A stretch of DNA of 64,000 nucleotides. Source: Rhodococcus jostii NBRC 16295. GTDB lineage: Bacteria > Actinomycetota > Actinomycetes > Mycobacteriales > Mycobacteriaceae. Each line of letters opens with the position of its first letter. Within the stretch, counting starts at the first letter, position 1. The translations under genes were made by a program, and so were the position numbers. Where the stretch lies: the NCBI RefSeq assembly GCF_001894825.1, contig NZ_BCWY01000016.1:62001-126000 (forward strand), read 5' to 3'. Under the pieces are notes generated by a model that saw only the letters and a program-made list of their open reading frames with translations, did no database searches and had not been told where the DNA came from. Positions 24,070 to 33,988 of the stretch are shown one piece after another.

Positions 24070-25330
24070 GGATCGCTCCGACGCGCGCGACGACGTCCGC
24101 CGAGGAGACCGATTCCTGATCGCCGGTGGCGAGGTTCTTGATTCCCACCGTTCCCTCGGCGATGTCGCGGTCGCCGAGCACGAGTGCCAGCGCGGCACCG
24201 GACCGGTCGGCCGCCTTCATCGCGCCCTTCACCCCACGGTTGCCGTAGGCGAGATCGACCCGAATTCCCTGGGCGCGCAACTGCTGAGCGATCACCACCA
24301 GCTTCGCCTTCGCCTCGTCGCCCAGCGGAACCCCGAAGACCTCACAACGGGCAGTCGACCCCGCGGTTTTACCCTCCGCAGCCAGGGCGAGGACGGTGCG
24401 GTCGACACCGAGCCCGAAACCGATGCCCGACAACGGCTGACCGCCGAGCTGCGCCATCAGGCCGTCGTAGCGTCCGCCGCCGCCGATGCCCGACTGCGCG
24501 CCGAGACCGTCGTGAACGAACTCGAACGTGGTCTTCGTGTAGTAGTCCAGGCCGCGGACCATGCGCGGGTTGACCACATACGGCACCCCCAGCGCGTCGA
24601 GGTGGGCGAGCACCTCGTCGAAGTGCGCCTTCGCGGTGTCGGAGAGGTGATCGAGCATGAGCGGCGCGTCCGCCGTCATCTCGCGGACCTCCTTGCGCTT
24701 GTCGTCGAGGACCCGCAGCGGGTTGATCTCCGCCCGCCGGCGCGTCTCCTCGTCGAGGGGAAGGGCGAACAGGAAGTCCTGCAACCGTTCCCGGTATTGC
24801 GGCCGGCAGGTGTCGTCGCCGAGGGAGGTGATCTCCAACCGGAACCCCTCGAGACCGAGACCCCGGAAACCGGCGTCGGCGACAGCGATGACCTCGGCGT
24901 CCAAGGCCGGGTCGTCGACTCCGATGGCCTCCACCCCGACCTGCTGCAGCTGACGGTAACGTCCGGCCTGCGGACGCTCGTACCGGAAGAAGGGGCCGGC
25001 GTAGCTCAACTTCACCGGCAACTGGCCGCGGTCCAGGCCGTGCTCGATCACGGCACGCATCACGCCTGCCGTGCCCTCGGGGCGCAAGGTCACCGAACGA
25101 TCGCCGCGGTCGGCGAACGTGTACATCTCCTTGCTGACGACGTCGGTGGACTCGCCGACACCGCGGGCGAAGAGCCCGGTGTCCTCGAAGATGGGAAGCT
25201 CGATGTGGCCGTACCCGGCCAGTCGCGCCGCGCGCGTGAGTCCGTCACGGACCGCGACGAACTCGGCGGACTGCGGTGGGACGTAATCGGGAACGCCCTT
25301 GGGGGCGGAGAAGGTGCTGGCTTTGCTCAC
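24059..25330 (-). CDS. hisS: Histidyl-tRNA synthetase
   Basis: Class II aminoacyl-tRNA synthetase charging tRNA-His. 423 residues, the usual size. Motif 2 is [18 protein letters not shown] (about 115), the HisA motif is [13 protein letters not shown], and motif 3 is in [12 protein letters not shown]. The C-terminal anticodon-binding domain ([11 protein letters not shown] and on) is complete. It lies 15 bp after the metallo-hydrolase stop, as in M. tuberculosis (Rv2580c-Rv2581c). Start ATG 25330 fits the family N-terminus SAPKGVPDY. Confidence 0.97.
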   Translation of the reverse strand: MSKASTFSAPKGVPDYVPPQSAEFVAVRDGLTRAARLAGYGHIELPIFEDTGLFARGVGESTDVVSKEMYTFADRGDRSVTLRPEGTAGVMRAVIEHGLDRGQLPVKLSYAGPFFRYERPQAGRYRQLQQVGVEAIGVDDPALDAEVIAVADAGFRGLGLEGFRLEITSLGDDTCRPQYRERLQDFLFALPLDEETRRRAEINPLRVLDDKRKEVREMTADAPLMLDHLSDTAKAHFDEVLAHLDALGVPYVVNPRMVRGLDYYTKTTFEFVHDGLGAQSGIGGGGRYDGLMAQLGGQPLSGIGFGLGVDRTVLALAAEGKTAGSTARCEVFGVPLGDEAKAKLVVIAQQLRAQGIRVDLAYGNRGVKGAMKAADRSGAALALVLGDRDIAEGTVGIKNLATGDQESVSSADVVARVGAILGA

Positions 25331-25345
25331 TGTCGTTACTTTTCC

Positions 25346-26026
25346 TTATTTCGTTCCCGAGAGTCCAACGAGAAACGGGTTCGACCCACGTTCGGCGCCG
25401 ACGGTGCTCGACCCGCCGTGTCCGGGAAGAACCGCCGTGTCGTCGGCGAGGATCAGCAGCTTGTCGGCGATGGACTGCAGCAACTGTTCGTGATTGCCGC
25501 CGGGTAGATCGCTGCGGCCGATCGACCCCTGGAACAGGGTGTCACCGGTGAGGGCGATCTCGACGGGACCGTTCCCGGTGTCGACCCGCGTCCGGAAGAC
25601 CACGGACCCCTGGGTGTGGCCGGGGGTGTGATCGACGGCGAACGACATCCCGGCCTGCTCGATCACGTCGCCGTCGGCGAGTGCGATCACGTCGCTCGGC
25701 TCGACGAACGCCATGCCCTCGATGAACGGTTTCATCGTCGGTCCGATGCCGCGACCGGGGTCGGACAGCATGTACCGGTCCTCGGGGTGGATGTATGCGG
25801 GAATCCCGAACTTCTCGCAGACGTCGTAGGCGTTCCAGACGTGGTCGAGGTGGCCGTGGGTCAGCAGCACCGCGGTGGGGGTGAGATTCGACTGGTCCAG
25901 GAACTCGAACAGCGGCTCGGCGGCGTCCTGTCCTGGGTCGACGACGACGCATTCCTTTGCATCGTCCTGCGCGAGGATGTAGCAGTTGGTCTGAAACATC
26001 CCGGCCGGGAATCCTGTGACGAGCAC
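25346..26026 (-). CDS. Metallo-beta-lactamase-fold hydrolase (glyoxalase II-like)
   Basis: 226 residues with the metal motif THGHLDHV (about 65), His in TPGHTQGS and Asp in LTGDTLF, the order of the glyoxalase II group. Substrate may be a thioester or cyclic compound. The GTG at 26026 is favoured as start because AGGAG lies eight bases upstream; ATG 26053 is the alternative. Counterpart of Rv2581c, between the cyclophilin and hisS. Divergent from the cyclophilin genes over 177 bp. Confidence 0.88.
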   Translation of the reverse strand: MLVTGFPAGMFQTNCYILAQDDAKECVVVDPGQDAAEPLFEFLDQSNLTPTAVLLTHGHLDHVWNAYDVCEKFGIPAYIHPEDRYMLSDPGRGIGPTMKPFIEGMAFVEPSDVIALADGDVIEQAGMSFAVDHTPGHTQGSVVFRTRVDTGNGPVEIALTGDTLFQGSIGRSDLPGGNHEQLLQSIADKLLILADDTAVLPGHGGSSTVGAERGSNPFLVGLSGTK

Positions 26027-26203
26027 GCGTGACGCTCCTGTTCGAGTGATCATTGCAGTCGGTACAGCCTAAGCCGCCGCCCGGCCAGGATGTTCTCAGG
26101 TTCGGATGGCAGACTCTGGAGGTCGTGTGCCGGGGGTAGTTCGCACCGACCGACTGCTATATCGACCGACTTCCAGACAGACCGATACGGGAGGACCACC
26201 GCA

Positions 26204-27082
26204 GTGCCGAGCAACGAGCAGCGCCGGGAAGCAGCCAAACGAAAGCTCGAGCGTCAGCTCGAACGCCGCGCCGACAGAGCGCGCAAGCGCAAGCAGTTGA
26301 CCATCGCCGGTTCGGTACTCGGTGTCGTGCTCGTGGTGGCCGCCGGAGCGGTCGTGTTCGCCCTCACCAGCGGCGACGACAACGCGACGGACGCATCGGC
26401 GGCCGAGTCCGCGTCGGCGTCACCCCAGTCGCCCGGTGTGATGCCCGCGGGCCGCTCCGAACCCCTGCCCGAGAAGGTGTCCTGCACCTACACCCCCGGC
26501 CCGGCGCCGGCGGCGAAGCAGGTGAACCCGCCGCGCACCGACGAGATCGACACCACCCTCCAGGAAGTCAGCGTCAGCATGCAGACGACGCAGGGCAACA
26601 TCGGTCTGACCCTGGACAACGCCGACTCGCCGTGCACCGTCAACAACTTCCTGAGCCTGGCGAGCCAGAACTACTTCGACAACACCCCGTGCCACCGGCT
26701 CGTCACCTCCGAGGGTCTCAAGGTCCTGCAGTGCGGCGACCCGACGGGTGCGGGCACCGGCGGCCCGGGCTACGGCTTCGCCAACGAATTCCCCACCGAC
26801 CAGTACGACGCCTCCGACCCGTCCCTGCAGGTCCCGGTGACGTACCCGCGCGGCACCATCGCGATGGCCAACAGCGGTCAGCCCGACAGCAACGGCAGCC
26901 AGTTCTTCCTCGTCTACGCCGATTCGCAGCTGCCCCCGCAGTACACCGCGTTCGGGAAGGTCGACGACACGGGTCTCGCGACCATCGAGAAGGTGGCGGC
27001 GGCCGGTGACGACGGATCGATGCAGGCCGGCGGCGGCAAGCCCAACCTGCCCATCGACATCACGTCCGTCCGGATGGACTGA
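26204..27082 (+). CDS. ppiB: Membrane-anchored cyclophilin-type peptidyl-prolyl isomerase
   Basis: 292 residues from GTG 26204 (GGAGG nine bases upstream). A charged N-terminal coil is followed by one transmembrane helix (about 34-54, AGSVLGVVLVVAAGAVVFAL), then an extracytoplasmic cyclophilin domain (about 125-290) with FDNTPCHRLV, GPGYGFANEF and NGSQFFLVYAD. It should speed cis-trans isomerisation of prolyl bonds in exported proteins. The family's drug-binding Trp is not obvious. It is the Rv2582-like gene. A paralogue follows 22 bp later. Confidence 0.92.
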   Translation: MPSNEQRREAAKRKLERQLERRADRARKRKQLTIAGSVLGVVLVVAAGAVVFALTSGDDNATDASAAESASASPQSPGVMPAGRSEPLPEKVSCTYTPGPAPAAKQVNPPRTDEIDTTLQEVSVSMQTTQGNIGLTLDNADSPCTVNNFLSLASQNYFDNTPCHRLVTSEGLKVLQCGDPTGAGTGGPGYGFANEFPTDQYDASDPSLQVPVTYPRGTIAMANSGQPDSNGSQFFLVYADSQLPPQYTAFGKVDDTGLATIEKVAAAGDDGSMQAGGGKPNLPIDITSVRMD

Positions 27083-27104
27083 CGTCTCGTGTGAGGATGG
27101 ACCG

Positions 27105-27899
27105 ATGAAACGCACCTCGATCCTCGTCGCAGGCGTGAGCCTCGCGGTCCTCCTCGCCGGCTGTTCGGATTCGTCCGACTCCGGTGGCTCGTCGACCAGC
27201 ACCTCGTCGAAGGCGGCACCCACGAGCGCGGCTGCGCAGTCGCTCGACCTGTCCAAGTTCGGCACGTTGCCGCCGGTCCCGGCGCCCGCCGCGGCCACCG
27301 TGGATTGCACGTATCCGGAAGGGCAGCCCGCTGCCAAGGACGTCACCCCGCCGCCCACGTCCGGGGTGTCCACCGAGGGCACCGTCCCGGTCGATCTCAC
27401 GACGAGCGCCGGACCGATCGGCCTCGTCCTCGACCGCGCCGAGGCCCCGTGCACGGTCAACAGCTTCACCAGCCTGGCCCGGCAGGGCTACTTCGACGAC
27501 ACACCCTGCCACCGGCTGACGACGGAGCTGGGGCTGCAGGTGCTGCAGTGCGGCGACCCCAGCGGGAAGGGCACGGGCGGACCGGGCTACGGCTTCGTCA
27601 CCGAGTACCCGGAGACGGCGTTCGCGCCGAACGACCCGGCCCTGGCGAATCCGGTGGTCTACCCCCGCGGCACCGTCGCCATGGCGAACAGCGGGACACC
27701 CGGCAGCAACGGCAGCCAGTTCTTCCTCGTCTACGCCGACTCGGTGCTCCCGCCCAACTACACCGTCTTCGGTTCGATCTCCGAGGAGGGCCTCGCGACG
27801 GTCGAGAAGATCGCGGCGGACGGTGACGACGGATCGATGTCCGCCGGCGGCGGCAAGCCCAACACGCCGGTCCAGATCGAGACCGCGAAGGTCGGCTGA
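27105..27899 (+). CDS. Cyclophilin lipoprotein, paralogue of the preceding gene
   Basis: 264 residues from ATG 27105. Signal peptide with lipobox LLAGC, a Ser-rich linker, then a cyclophilin domain aligned throughout with the upstream protein (FDDTPCHRLT, GPGYGFVTEYPE, NGSQFFLVYADS). So the two are tandem duplicates with different anchors, helix versus lipid. Both end in a GDDGSM-x-AGGGKPN segment. They form an operon ending at the strong hairpin at 27921. Confidence 0.92.
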   Translation: MKRTSILVAGVSLAVLLAGCSDSSDSGGSSTSTSSKAAPTSAAAQSLDLSKFGTLPPVPAPAAATVDCTYPEGQPAAKDVTPPPTSGVSTEGTVPVDLTTSAGPIGLVLDRAEAPCTVNSFTSLARQGYFDDTPCHRLTTELGLQVLQCGDPSGKGTGGPGYGFVTEYPETAFAPNDPALANPVVYPRGTVAMANSGTPGSNGSQFFLVYADSVLPPNYTVFGSISEEGLATVEKIAADGDDGSMSAGGGKPNTPVQIETAKVG

Positions 27900-27920
27900 C
27901 CTCTCCCCCGGCACGCGAAC

Positions 27921-27955
27921 GGGACGGTCGTTCGATCTGATCGAACGACCGTCCC
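27921..27955. terminator. Bidirectional terminator between cyclophilins and rel
   Basis: Arms GGGACGGTCGTTCGATC (27921-27937) and its complement (27939-27955) form a 17-bp perfect stem. It sits between convergent genes, so it can stop transcription from both sides. A T-rich run is not present, as often in high-GC organisms. Confidence 0.9.
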
Positions 27956-27966
27956 CTTCGTCGTTG

Positions 27967-30342
27967 TCAGGCGGCGGACGTCACCCGGTACACGTCGTAC
28001 ACGCCCTCGACGTTGCGGACCACGTTCAGCACGTGCCCGAGGTGTTTCGGGTCGCCCATCTCGAACGTGAACTTGCTGATCGCCACCCGGTCACCGGACG
28101 TCGTGACCGACGCCGACAGGATGTTGACCTTCTCGTCGGCGAGGGCCTTCGTCACGTCCGACAGCAGTCGGTGCCGGTCGAGGGCCTCGATCTGGATGGC
28201 CACGAGGAACACCGAGGACGGGGACGGCGCCCACTTGACCTCGATGATGCGCTCGGACTGCTCCTGCAGGGAGCCGGCGTTGGTGCAGTCGGTGCGGTGG
28301 ACGCTGACCGCACCGCCCCGGGTCACGAACCCCATGATCTCGTCGCCGGGAACGGGTGTGCAGCACTTGGCCAGCTTGGCGACCGTGCCTTCCGCTCCGG
28401 GAACCAGTACACCCGCATCGCCGGTGCTGCGCGGGCGCATCGGCATGGTGGACGGAGTCGACCGCTCGGCGAGCTCCTCCTCGACGTCGCCGACCCCGCC
28501 CAGGTGAGCCACCAGCCGCTGCACGACGTGCTGCGCCGACACATGGCTCTCGCCGACGGCCGTGTAGAGCATCGACACGTCGGTGTAGTGCAGCTCGTGC
28601 GCGATGGACGCCATCGATTCGGCGTTCATCAGCCGCTGCAACGGCAGACCGACCCGCCGGACCTCCTTCGCGATCGCGTCCTTGCCCGCCTCGAGCGCCT
28701 CTTCGCGGCGTTCCTTCGCGAACCATTGCCGGATCTTCGTCTTGGCCCGCGGGGACACGACGAACGTCTGCCAGTCGCGGCTCGGACCGGCGTTGACGGC
28801 CTTGGAGGTGAAGACCTCCACCACCTCGCCGTTCTCCAGCTTGCGTTCGAGCGCCACCAGACGGCCGTTGACCCGGGCGCCGATACAGCGGTGCCCGACC
28901 TCCGTGTGGACGGCGTACGCGAAGTCGACGGGGGTCGACCCGGCGGGCAACGTCACCACGTCGCCCTTGGGCGTGAAGACGAAGATCTCCTTGACGGCGA
29001 GGTCGTAGCGCAGGGACTCGAGGAACTCCCCCGGGTCGGCGGCCTCACGCTGCCAGTCGAGGAGCTGACGCATCCAGGCCATGTCGTCGACCTCGGCGAC
29101 GTCGCCCGAGTGCCTGCCCTTGGTCTCCTTGTACCGCCAGTGCGCGGCGATACCGAACTCCGCGGTCCGGTGCATGTCGTGGGTGCGGATCTGCACCTCG
29201 AGAGGTTTACCCTCGGGGCCGACCACCGTGGTGTGCAGCGACTGATAGACGCCGTAGCGCGGCTGCGCGATGTAGTCCTTGAACCGGCCCGCCATCGGCT
29301 GCCACAGCGAGTGGACGACACCGACGGCCGCGTAACAGTCCCGGACCTCGTCGCACAGGATCCGCACACCGACCAGGTCGTGGATGTCGTCGAAGTCGCG
29401 GCCCTTGACGATCATCTTCTGGTAGATCGACCAGTAGTGCTTGGGCCTGCCCTCGACGACCGCGTTGATGCGCGACGCCGTCAGCGTCGCGTTGATCTCC
29501 GCACGGACCTTCGCGAGGTAGGTGTCCCGCGACGGCGCACGGTCGGCGACGAGCCGCACGATCTCGTCGTACTTCTTGGGATGCAGGATCGCGAAGGACA
29601 GGTCCTCGAGCTCCCATTTCACGGTCGCCATGCCCAGCCGGTGGGCGAGGGGCGCGATCACCTCGAGGGTTTCGCGGGCCTTGCGGGCCTGCTTCTCGGG
29701 TGGCAGGAACCGCATGGTCCGCATGTTGTGGAGCCGGTCCGCGACCTTGATCACGAGCACGCGGGGATCGCGGGCCATCGCGATGATCATCTTGCGGATG
29801 GTCTCGCCCTCGGCAGCGTTGCCGAGCACCACCTTGTCGAGTTTGGTGACGCCGTCCACGAGGTGGGCGACCTCTTCACCGAACTCGTCGGTCAGCTGTT
29901 CGAGGGAGTACCCGGTGTCTTCGACGGTGTCGTGGAGCAGCGCCGCGACCAGGGTCGTCGTGTCCATCCCGAGTTCGGCGAGGATGCTGGCGACGGCGAG
30001 CGGGTGCGTGATGTAGGGATCGCCGGATTTGCGGCGCTGGCTGGCGTGTCGTTCCTCCGCCACGTCGTAGGCGCGCTGCAGGAGCGCCAGGTCGGCTTTG
30101 GGGTAGAGCTCGCGATGCAGGCTGACGAGGGGTTCGAGAACCGGCCGGATGGTCGTGTTCCGCTGCCCCGTGATGCGCCTGGCGAGTCGCGCTCGTACCC
30201 GGCGCGATGCGGACGCCGGAACGGCAAATCCCTGTGCTCCACGGTTGTTACCGGAAGCCGGGTTCGCTGCAGGTGACTCGGCATCGGATTGCGCAGACGA
30301 GGTTGATCCCGTGTTCTGCGACCGATCAAGATTCGAAGTCAT
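27967..30342 (-). CDS. relA: Bifunctional (p)ppGpp synthetase/hydrolase Rel
   Basis: 791-residue RelA/SpoT homologue making and degrading (p)ppGpp in the stringent response. Domains in order: HD hydrolase ([10 protein letters not shown] about 145), synthetase ([13 protein letters not shown], then [12 protein letters not shown]), TGS ([20 protein letters not shown]) and C-terminal zinc-finger/ACT ([15 protein letters not shown] and the last 80 residues). Start ATG 30342 follows GGAGGTGACGGC; an in-frame ATG at 30402 is not needed. It lies downstream of apt in the conserved Rv2583c-like order. Confidence 0.97.
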   Translation of the reverse strand: MTSNLDRSQNTGSTSSAQSDAESPAANPASGNNRGAQGFAVPASASRRVRARLARRITGQRNTTIRPVLEPLVSLHRELYPKADLALLQRAYDVAEERHASQRRKSGDPYITHPLAVASILAELGMDTTTLVAALLHDTVEDTGYSLEQLTDEFGEEVAHLVDGVTKLDKVVLGNAAEGETIRKMIIAMARDPRVLVIKVADRLHNMRTMRFLPPEKQARKARETLEVIAPLAHRLGMATVKWELEDLSFAILHPKKYDEIVRLVADRAPSRDTYLAKVRAEINATLTASRINAVVEGRPKHYWSIYQKMIVKGRDFDDIHDLVGVRILCDEVRDCYAAVGVVHSLWQPMAGRFKDYIAQPRYGVYQSLHTTVVGPEGKPLEVQIRTHDMHRTAEFGIAAHWRYKETKGRHSGDVAEVDDMAWMRQLLDWQREAADPGEFLESLRYDLAVKEIFVFTPKGDVVTLPAGSTPVDFAYAVHTEVGHRCIGARVNGRLVALERKLENGEVVEVFTSKAVNAGPSRDWQTFVVSPRAKTKIRQWFAKERREEALEAGKDAIAKEVRRVGLPLQRLMNAESMASIAHELHYTDVSMLYTAVGESHVSAQHVVQRLVAHLGGVGDVEEELAERSTPSTMPMRPRSTGDAGVLVPGAEGTVAKLAKCCTPVPGDEIMGFVTRGGAVSVHRTDCTNAGSLQEQSERIIEVKWAPSPSSVFLVAIQIEALDRHRLLSDVTKALADEKVNILSASVTTSGDRVAISKFTFEMGDPKHLGHVLNVVRNVEGVYDVYRVTSAA

Positions 30343-30445
30343 GCCGTCACCTCCTACCACTGAAATGGCTCGGGCCCTGCGGCCCTGGTTGGTCTCGGGC
30401 ATGCGCCCCGGTGGCCGCGACGACCACCAGGCACAACTTTAGTAC

Positions 30446-30979
30446 TCAGACCGTGACGAGGGACGTGAGCGGGTACTTTCGGAGCCGCTCGCGGCCGCCC
30501 AGCGCCGCGATCTCCAGGACCACCGCGACACCGACCACCCGGGCACCTGCAGATTCCACCAGCCGCGCCGTGGCGTCGAGCGTTCCGCCGGTGGCGAGGA
30601 CGTCGTCGACGACGAGCACCGAGCGGCCGTCCAGGCCGATCGATCCGTCCGGAATCTCCAGCGTCGCCGTGCCGTATTCGAGGGTGTACGACTCGGACAG
30701 GACGGGCGGCGGAAGCTTGCCCGACTTCCGGACGGCCACCACACCCGATCCCAGTTCCCGGGCCACCCCGCCGCCGAGGAGGAACCCCCGTGCGTCGACG
30801 GCGGCGATCACGTCCGCCTCCGGCGCGCAGGCTGCGAGCGCATCGACGACGACACGGAAACCCGCAGCATCGGAGAAGACCGGCGTCAGATCGGCGAACC
30901 GCACGCCGGGCTGAGGGAAGTTTTCGGCCCACCGGGTGAGCCGGGTGACGGCGTCACGAGCCGCAGAATGGTCGCTCAC
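30446..30979 (-). CDS. apt: Adenine phosphoribosyltransferase
   Basis: Converts adenine and PRPP to AMP (purine salvage). 177 residues; PRPP-binding motif VLVVDDVLATGGTL near 120, AVDARGFLLGGGVA and the N-terminal FADLTPVF. GTG 30979 overlaps the TGA of the binding-protein gene (GTGA), so translation is coupled. Rel follows 103 bp downstream, a linkage of purine salvage and (p)ppGpp seen in mycobacteria too. Confidence 0.95.
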   Translation of the reverse strand: MSDHSAARDAVTRLTRWAENFPQPGVRFADLTPVFSDAAGFRVVVDALAACAPEADVIAAVDARGFLLGGGVARELGSGVVAVRKSGKLPPPVLSESYTLEYGTATLEIPDGSIGLDGRSVLVVDDVLATGGTLDATARLVESAGARVVGVAVVLEIAALGGRERLRKYPLTSLVTV

Positions 30980-32754
30980 CTGCGCAGAACCCACCTATCC
31001 ATGTTCCAGCCGGCGCCCGAACGCGTCGGATTGACTGTTCCTGCCTGGAGACCGTTCGCGAACGCGACCGTGCGCGGCTGGTCGAACAACGGCACCGTCG
31101 GCACCTCGGACCACAGGATGTTCTCCGCCTCCGTCGACAACGACAGCTGGCTCGCGGTCGAGCTGTCGACTGCCAGTTGGTCGACGATCTGATCGACACG
31201 GCCGTTGCTGTAATCGCCGAAGTTCGATCGGATTCCACTGCGGAGGGCATACATCGCGGTAGTGGCCGCCGCGGTCCCTGCCGCACCGGGAGCGGACGCC
31301 GTCCCCGCGAGGACCACGTCCACCTGGCCGTCGCGCAGCATGGACGGGGTGAACTCCGGCGAGGCGACGTCCTGAACGGTGATTCCCGCCGGGGCGCAGG
31401 CCGCCGCCACCGCGGACACGATCTCGGCGCGGCGCGGGTTCGGCCCCAGATACCCGATCCGGACGGTCGCCGACGTGTTGTCGGTGTCGGCCAGGGCGGC
31501 GGCCGCCGCCGTCGTGTCCGCCGTCTCGTACGGGCCGCCCACGGCACCGGCCACCGACTGGTGGACGAGGCTGTCGGGGGCCGTGACACGCGTGTCGACC
31601 GATCCACCGGTCGCGCCGACACCGCCGGTCTCGCCGGCATCGCCGGTCTCGCCGGCATCGCCGGTCTCGCCGGCATCCGCGGCGATCCCGAACTTCGACG
31701 CCAACTCCTCGCGGGGCAGGCACAGCGCGAACGCCCGCCGGCCGGCGGAGGTCTCGAACAGACCCGACGTGGACAGGACGAACTGCTCGACGCTGCGGGA
31801 GGGCACCTCCGTCACGTCGAACCCGCCGAGGTCCAGATCCGGCGCCGAACCCGCGGCGACGTCGACGACCTCCACCGAACCGTCACCGATCCGGGCGCTC
31901 ACGTCGGAAGCCTTGGGCCACACCACGATCCGGGACGTGGCGGGACGGTTCCCCCACCAACGGTCGTTGGCCACCAGAACCAGGCCCTCGTCCGCGGAGA
32001 ACGATTCGACTTTGTAGGGGCCGGACGCGGGGAACAGGGTGAGGTCGAGGTCGCCGGGTGTCATCGTCCAGCCGTCGTTCCAGAAGTCCGCGACGCGCGA
32101 GAGCGCGCCGGCATCCGAATTCTGTACGGCGGCCACGATGTCGGGAACACCCGCGGCACCGGCGACCACGTGCGCCGGCATCATCGACGTCGCGCCGAAC
32201 AGCGACCTCCAGTCGGTGACGTTCCGTCCCGCCTTGAACGTGACGACGGCATCCTTCGCGCCGGTCTGGCAGTCGATCCGGTCGATGTCCGAATAGCCGG
32301 CGGTGCTCGCCGCGTCGAACATCGGGAAACGACCGCTGTTCGCCGCCCACGTCAGCACCAGATCGTCGCAGGACATCGGGACGCCGTCGGAGTAGACCGA
32401 ATTGGGGTTCAGCTTGTACTGGATCGTGAGCGCGTCCCCGGGCATCGCATTGGCGGTGCCGATGTCGGTGTCGGCGACCGGTCCGCCTTCAGGGCCCGTG
32501 TAGGTGAATCCGGGCAGCACCCGGGCGAACGCCTGCCGCGCTCCCGACACCGCACCCGCAACGCTGTTGGCGTTGTAGGTGGTGACGGTGTTGTCGATCG
32601 CGTACCCGATCGACGGGATCTGCTCGCCCTCCTCGGAACATCCGACGAGCGAGCCGGCGAGGAGCACGGTCGCGAGGAGGCCGGCGCCCGACACGGCCGT
32701 CGTGCGGCCGTGCCGGGTGAACGCACCGCGCCGGGTGCTGTGCGATGCGGGCAT
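30976..32754 (-). CDS. Oligopeptide/ABC-type substrate-binding lipoprotein
   Basis: 592 residues; signal peptide with lipobox SLVGC, followed by the family 5 (DppA/OppA-like) extracellular solute-binding fold: LTIQYKLNPNSVYSDGVPMS, SGPYKVESF, and a C-terminal part with LFDQPRTVAFANGLQ. It is the Rv2585c-type lipoprotein. No ABC permease or ATPase gene is adjacent; the gene sits between secF (one base away) and apt. Residues about 380-400 hold a DAGETG tandem repeat. Function unproven; it may have a structural rather than an uptake role. Confidence 0.85.
   Translation of the reverse strand: MPASHSTRRGAFTRHGRTTAVSGAGLLATVLLAGSLVGCSEEGEQIPSIGYAIDNTVTTYNANSVAGAVSGARQAFARVLPGFTYTGPEGGPVADTDIGTANAMPGDALTIQYKLNPNSVYSDGVPMSCDDLVLTWAANSGRFPMFDAASTAGYSDIDRIDCQTGAKDAVVTFKAGRNVTDWRSLFGATSMMPAHVVAGAAGVPDIVAAVQNSDAGALSRVADFWNDGWTMTPGDLDLTLFPASGPYKVESFSADEGLVLVANDRWWGNRPATSRIVVWPKASDVSARIGDGSVEVVDVAAGSAPDLDLGGFDVTEVPSRSVEQFVLSTSGLFETSAGRRAFALCLPREELASKFGIAADAGETGDAGETGDAGETGGVGATGGSVDTRVTAPDSLVHQSVAGAVGGPYETADTTAAAAALADTDNTSATVRIGYLGPNPRRAEIVSAVAAACAPAGITVQDVASPEFTPSMLRDGQVDVVLAGTASAPGAAGTAAATTAMYALRSGIRSNFGDYSNGRVDQIVDQLAVDSSTASQLSLSTEAENILWSEVPTVPLFDQPRTVAFANGLQAGTVNPTRSGAGWNMDRWVLRR
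31624..31677. repeat. Three 18-bp tandem repeats inside the binding-lipoprotein gene
   Basis: GCCGGTCTCGCCGGCATC is repeated three times without change (31624-31641, 31642-31659, 31660-31677). On the coding strand each unit encodes DAGETG. The unit keeps the frame, so copy number can vary without breaking the gene. It falls in a loop insertion of the solute-binding fold. Confidence 0.9.
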
Positions 32755-32755
32755 G

Positions 32756-33988
32756 TCAGTGCCTCTTCTTGTTGCGCTTCCCGGTGGGACGTGAACCCGG
32801 GGTGGGTGCGGTTGCCGAGGTCCGGCGTCGCGGGGGGCCCGCATCCGGTGCTGCGGCTCCGGCCGTGGCCGTGGCTCCCGCCTTCTGAGCTCCGCCTTCG
32901 GCGAGGGTGGCGCGGCGAGCGAGGACCTTGCGCGTGTGCGCGGCCACCGGACCCCACCGCTCCTTCAGCGTCACCAGGAGCGGTGTCGCGAAGAAGATCG
33001 ACGAGTACGCACCGACGATGATGCCGACGAGCTGAACCAGCGCCAGGTCCTTCAGCGTTCCGACACCGAGCATCCACACCGCGATCACCATCAACGCCAG
33101 CACCGGCAACACACTGATCAACGTCGTGTTGATGGACCGCATCAGCGTCTGGTTGACCGCCAGATTCGCCTGCTCTGCGTAGGTACGGCGGGTCAGGTGC
33201 AGGATCCCCCGCGTGTTCTCCTCGACCTTGTCGAACACCACGACCGAGTCGTACAGCGAGAAACCGAGAATGGTGAGCAGGCCGATGACCGTCGCCGGCG
33301 TCACCTCGAACCCGACCAGCGAATACACGCCCGCCGTGACGGCAATGTCGAAGAACAACGCGACGATCGCGGCGATCGCCATGTCCCGCTCGAATCGGAC
33401 GGCGATGTACACACTGACGATCACCAGGAACACAAGCAGCGCGATCAGCGCCTTCTGGGTGATCTGCCCGCCCCACGTCTCGCTGACGTCGGCCACGCTG
33501 ATCACGTTCTTGCTGACGGCGCCGTCACTGTCCTTCGGCTGGAACTGGTCGTACAACGCGTCCTGCAGCGTCACCACCTGCGCTGCGTCGAGCGCCTCGG
33601 AGCGGATCTGCACGGTCGCGCTCGAACCCGATCCCACCGTCTGCACCGAGACGGGATCCATTCCCAGCGCCTCGGAGTAGACCTCCTCCACCTGCGCGGT
33701 GTCGACACCGCCGCCTGCGGGGAACTGGATCCGCGATCCACCCTCGAAGTCGATACCGAGAGTGAACCCGCGGACGAGGATGCTCAGCAGGGAGATCAGC
33801 ACGATCGTGCCGGTCAGGATGTAGTAGAAGCGGCGGCGCCCGACGACCTCGAAGGCGCCGGTTCCGGTGTAGAGCCGGGACAGCAGGCTGTGCTGGGGCA
33901 TCGACGACTGGTTGACGCCCGAATCGGACAGCGAAGACTCGGGTTCCGTCTGCGTTGCAGACTGGGACGACGTGGTCGACTCGCTCAT
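32756..33988 (-). CDS. secF: Protein translocase subunit SecF
   Basis: 410 residues; six transmembrane segments, with the periplasmic domain after the first. [13 protein letters not shown] is the family signature, and [20 protein letters not shown] the conserved TM4 region. The C-terminal tail is long, Ala/Pro-rich and basic. Together with SecD it uses the proton gradient to pull proteins through SecYEG. ATG 33988 overlaps the secD stop (ATGA). An upstream open frame to 34117 is ignored. Confidence 0.96.
   Translation of the reverse strand: MSESTTSSQSATQTEPESSLSDSGVNQSSMPQHSLLSRLYTGTGAFEVVGRRRFYYILTGTIVLISLLSILVRGFTLGIDFEGGSRIQFPAGGGVDTAQVEEVYSEALGMDPVSVQTVGSGSSATVQIRSEALDAAQVVTLQDALYDQFQPKDSDGAVSKNVISVADVSETWGGQITQKALIALLVFLVIVSVYIAVRFERDMAIAAIVALFFDIAVTAGVYSLVGFEVTPATVIGLLTILGFSLYDSVVVFDKVEENTRGILHLTRRTYAEQANLAVNQTLMRSINTTLISVLPVLALMVIAVWMLGVGTLKDLALVQLVGIIVGAYSSIFFATPLLVTLKERWGPVAAHTRKVLARRATLAEGGAQKAGATATAGAAAPDAGPPRRRTSATAPTPGSRPTGKRNKKRH

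Noticed and set aside
27823..30276. 817-codon plus-strand frame opposite rel
   Set aside because: Shadow frame produced by GC-rich third positions; rel on the other strand has all domains.
31624..31677. CRISPR array
   Set aside because: Repeats are 18 bp, contiguous, in frame and without spacers; no cas genes in the window.
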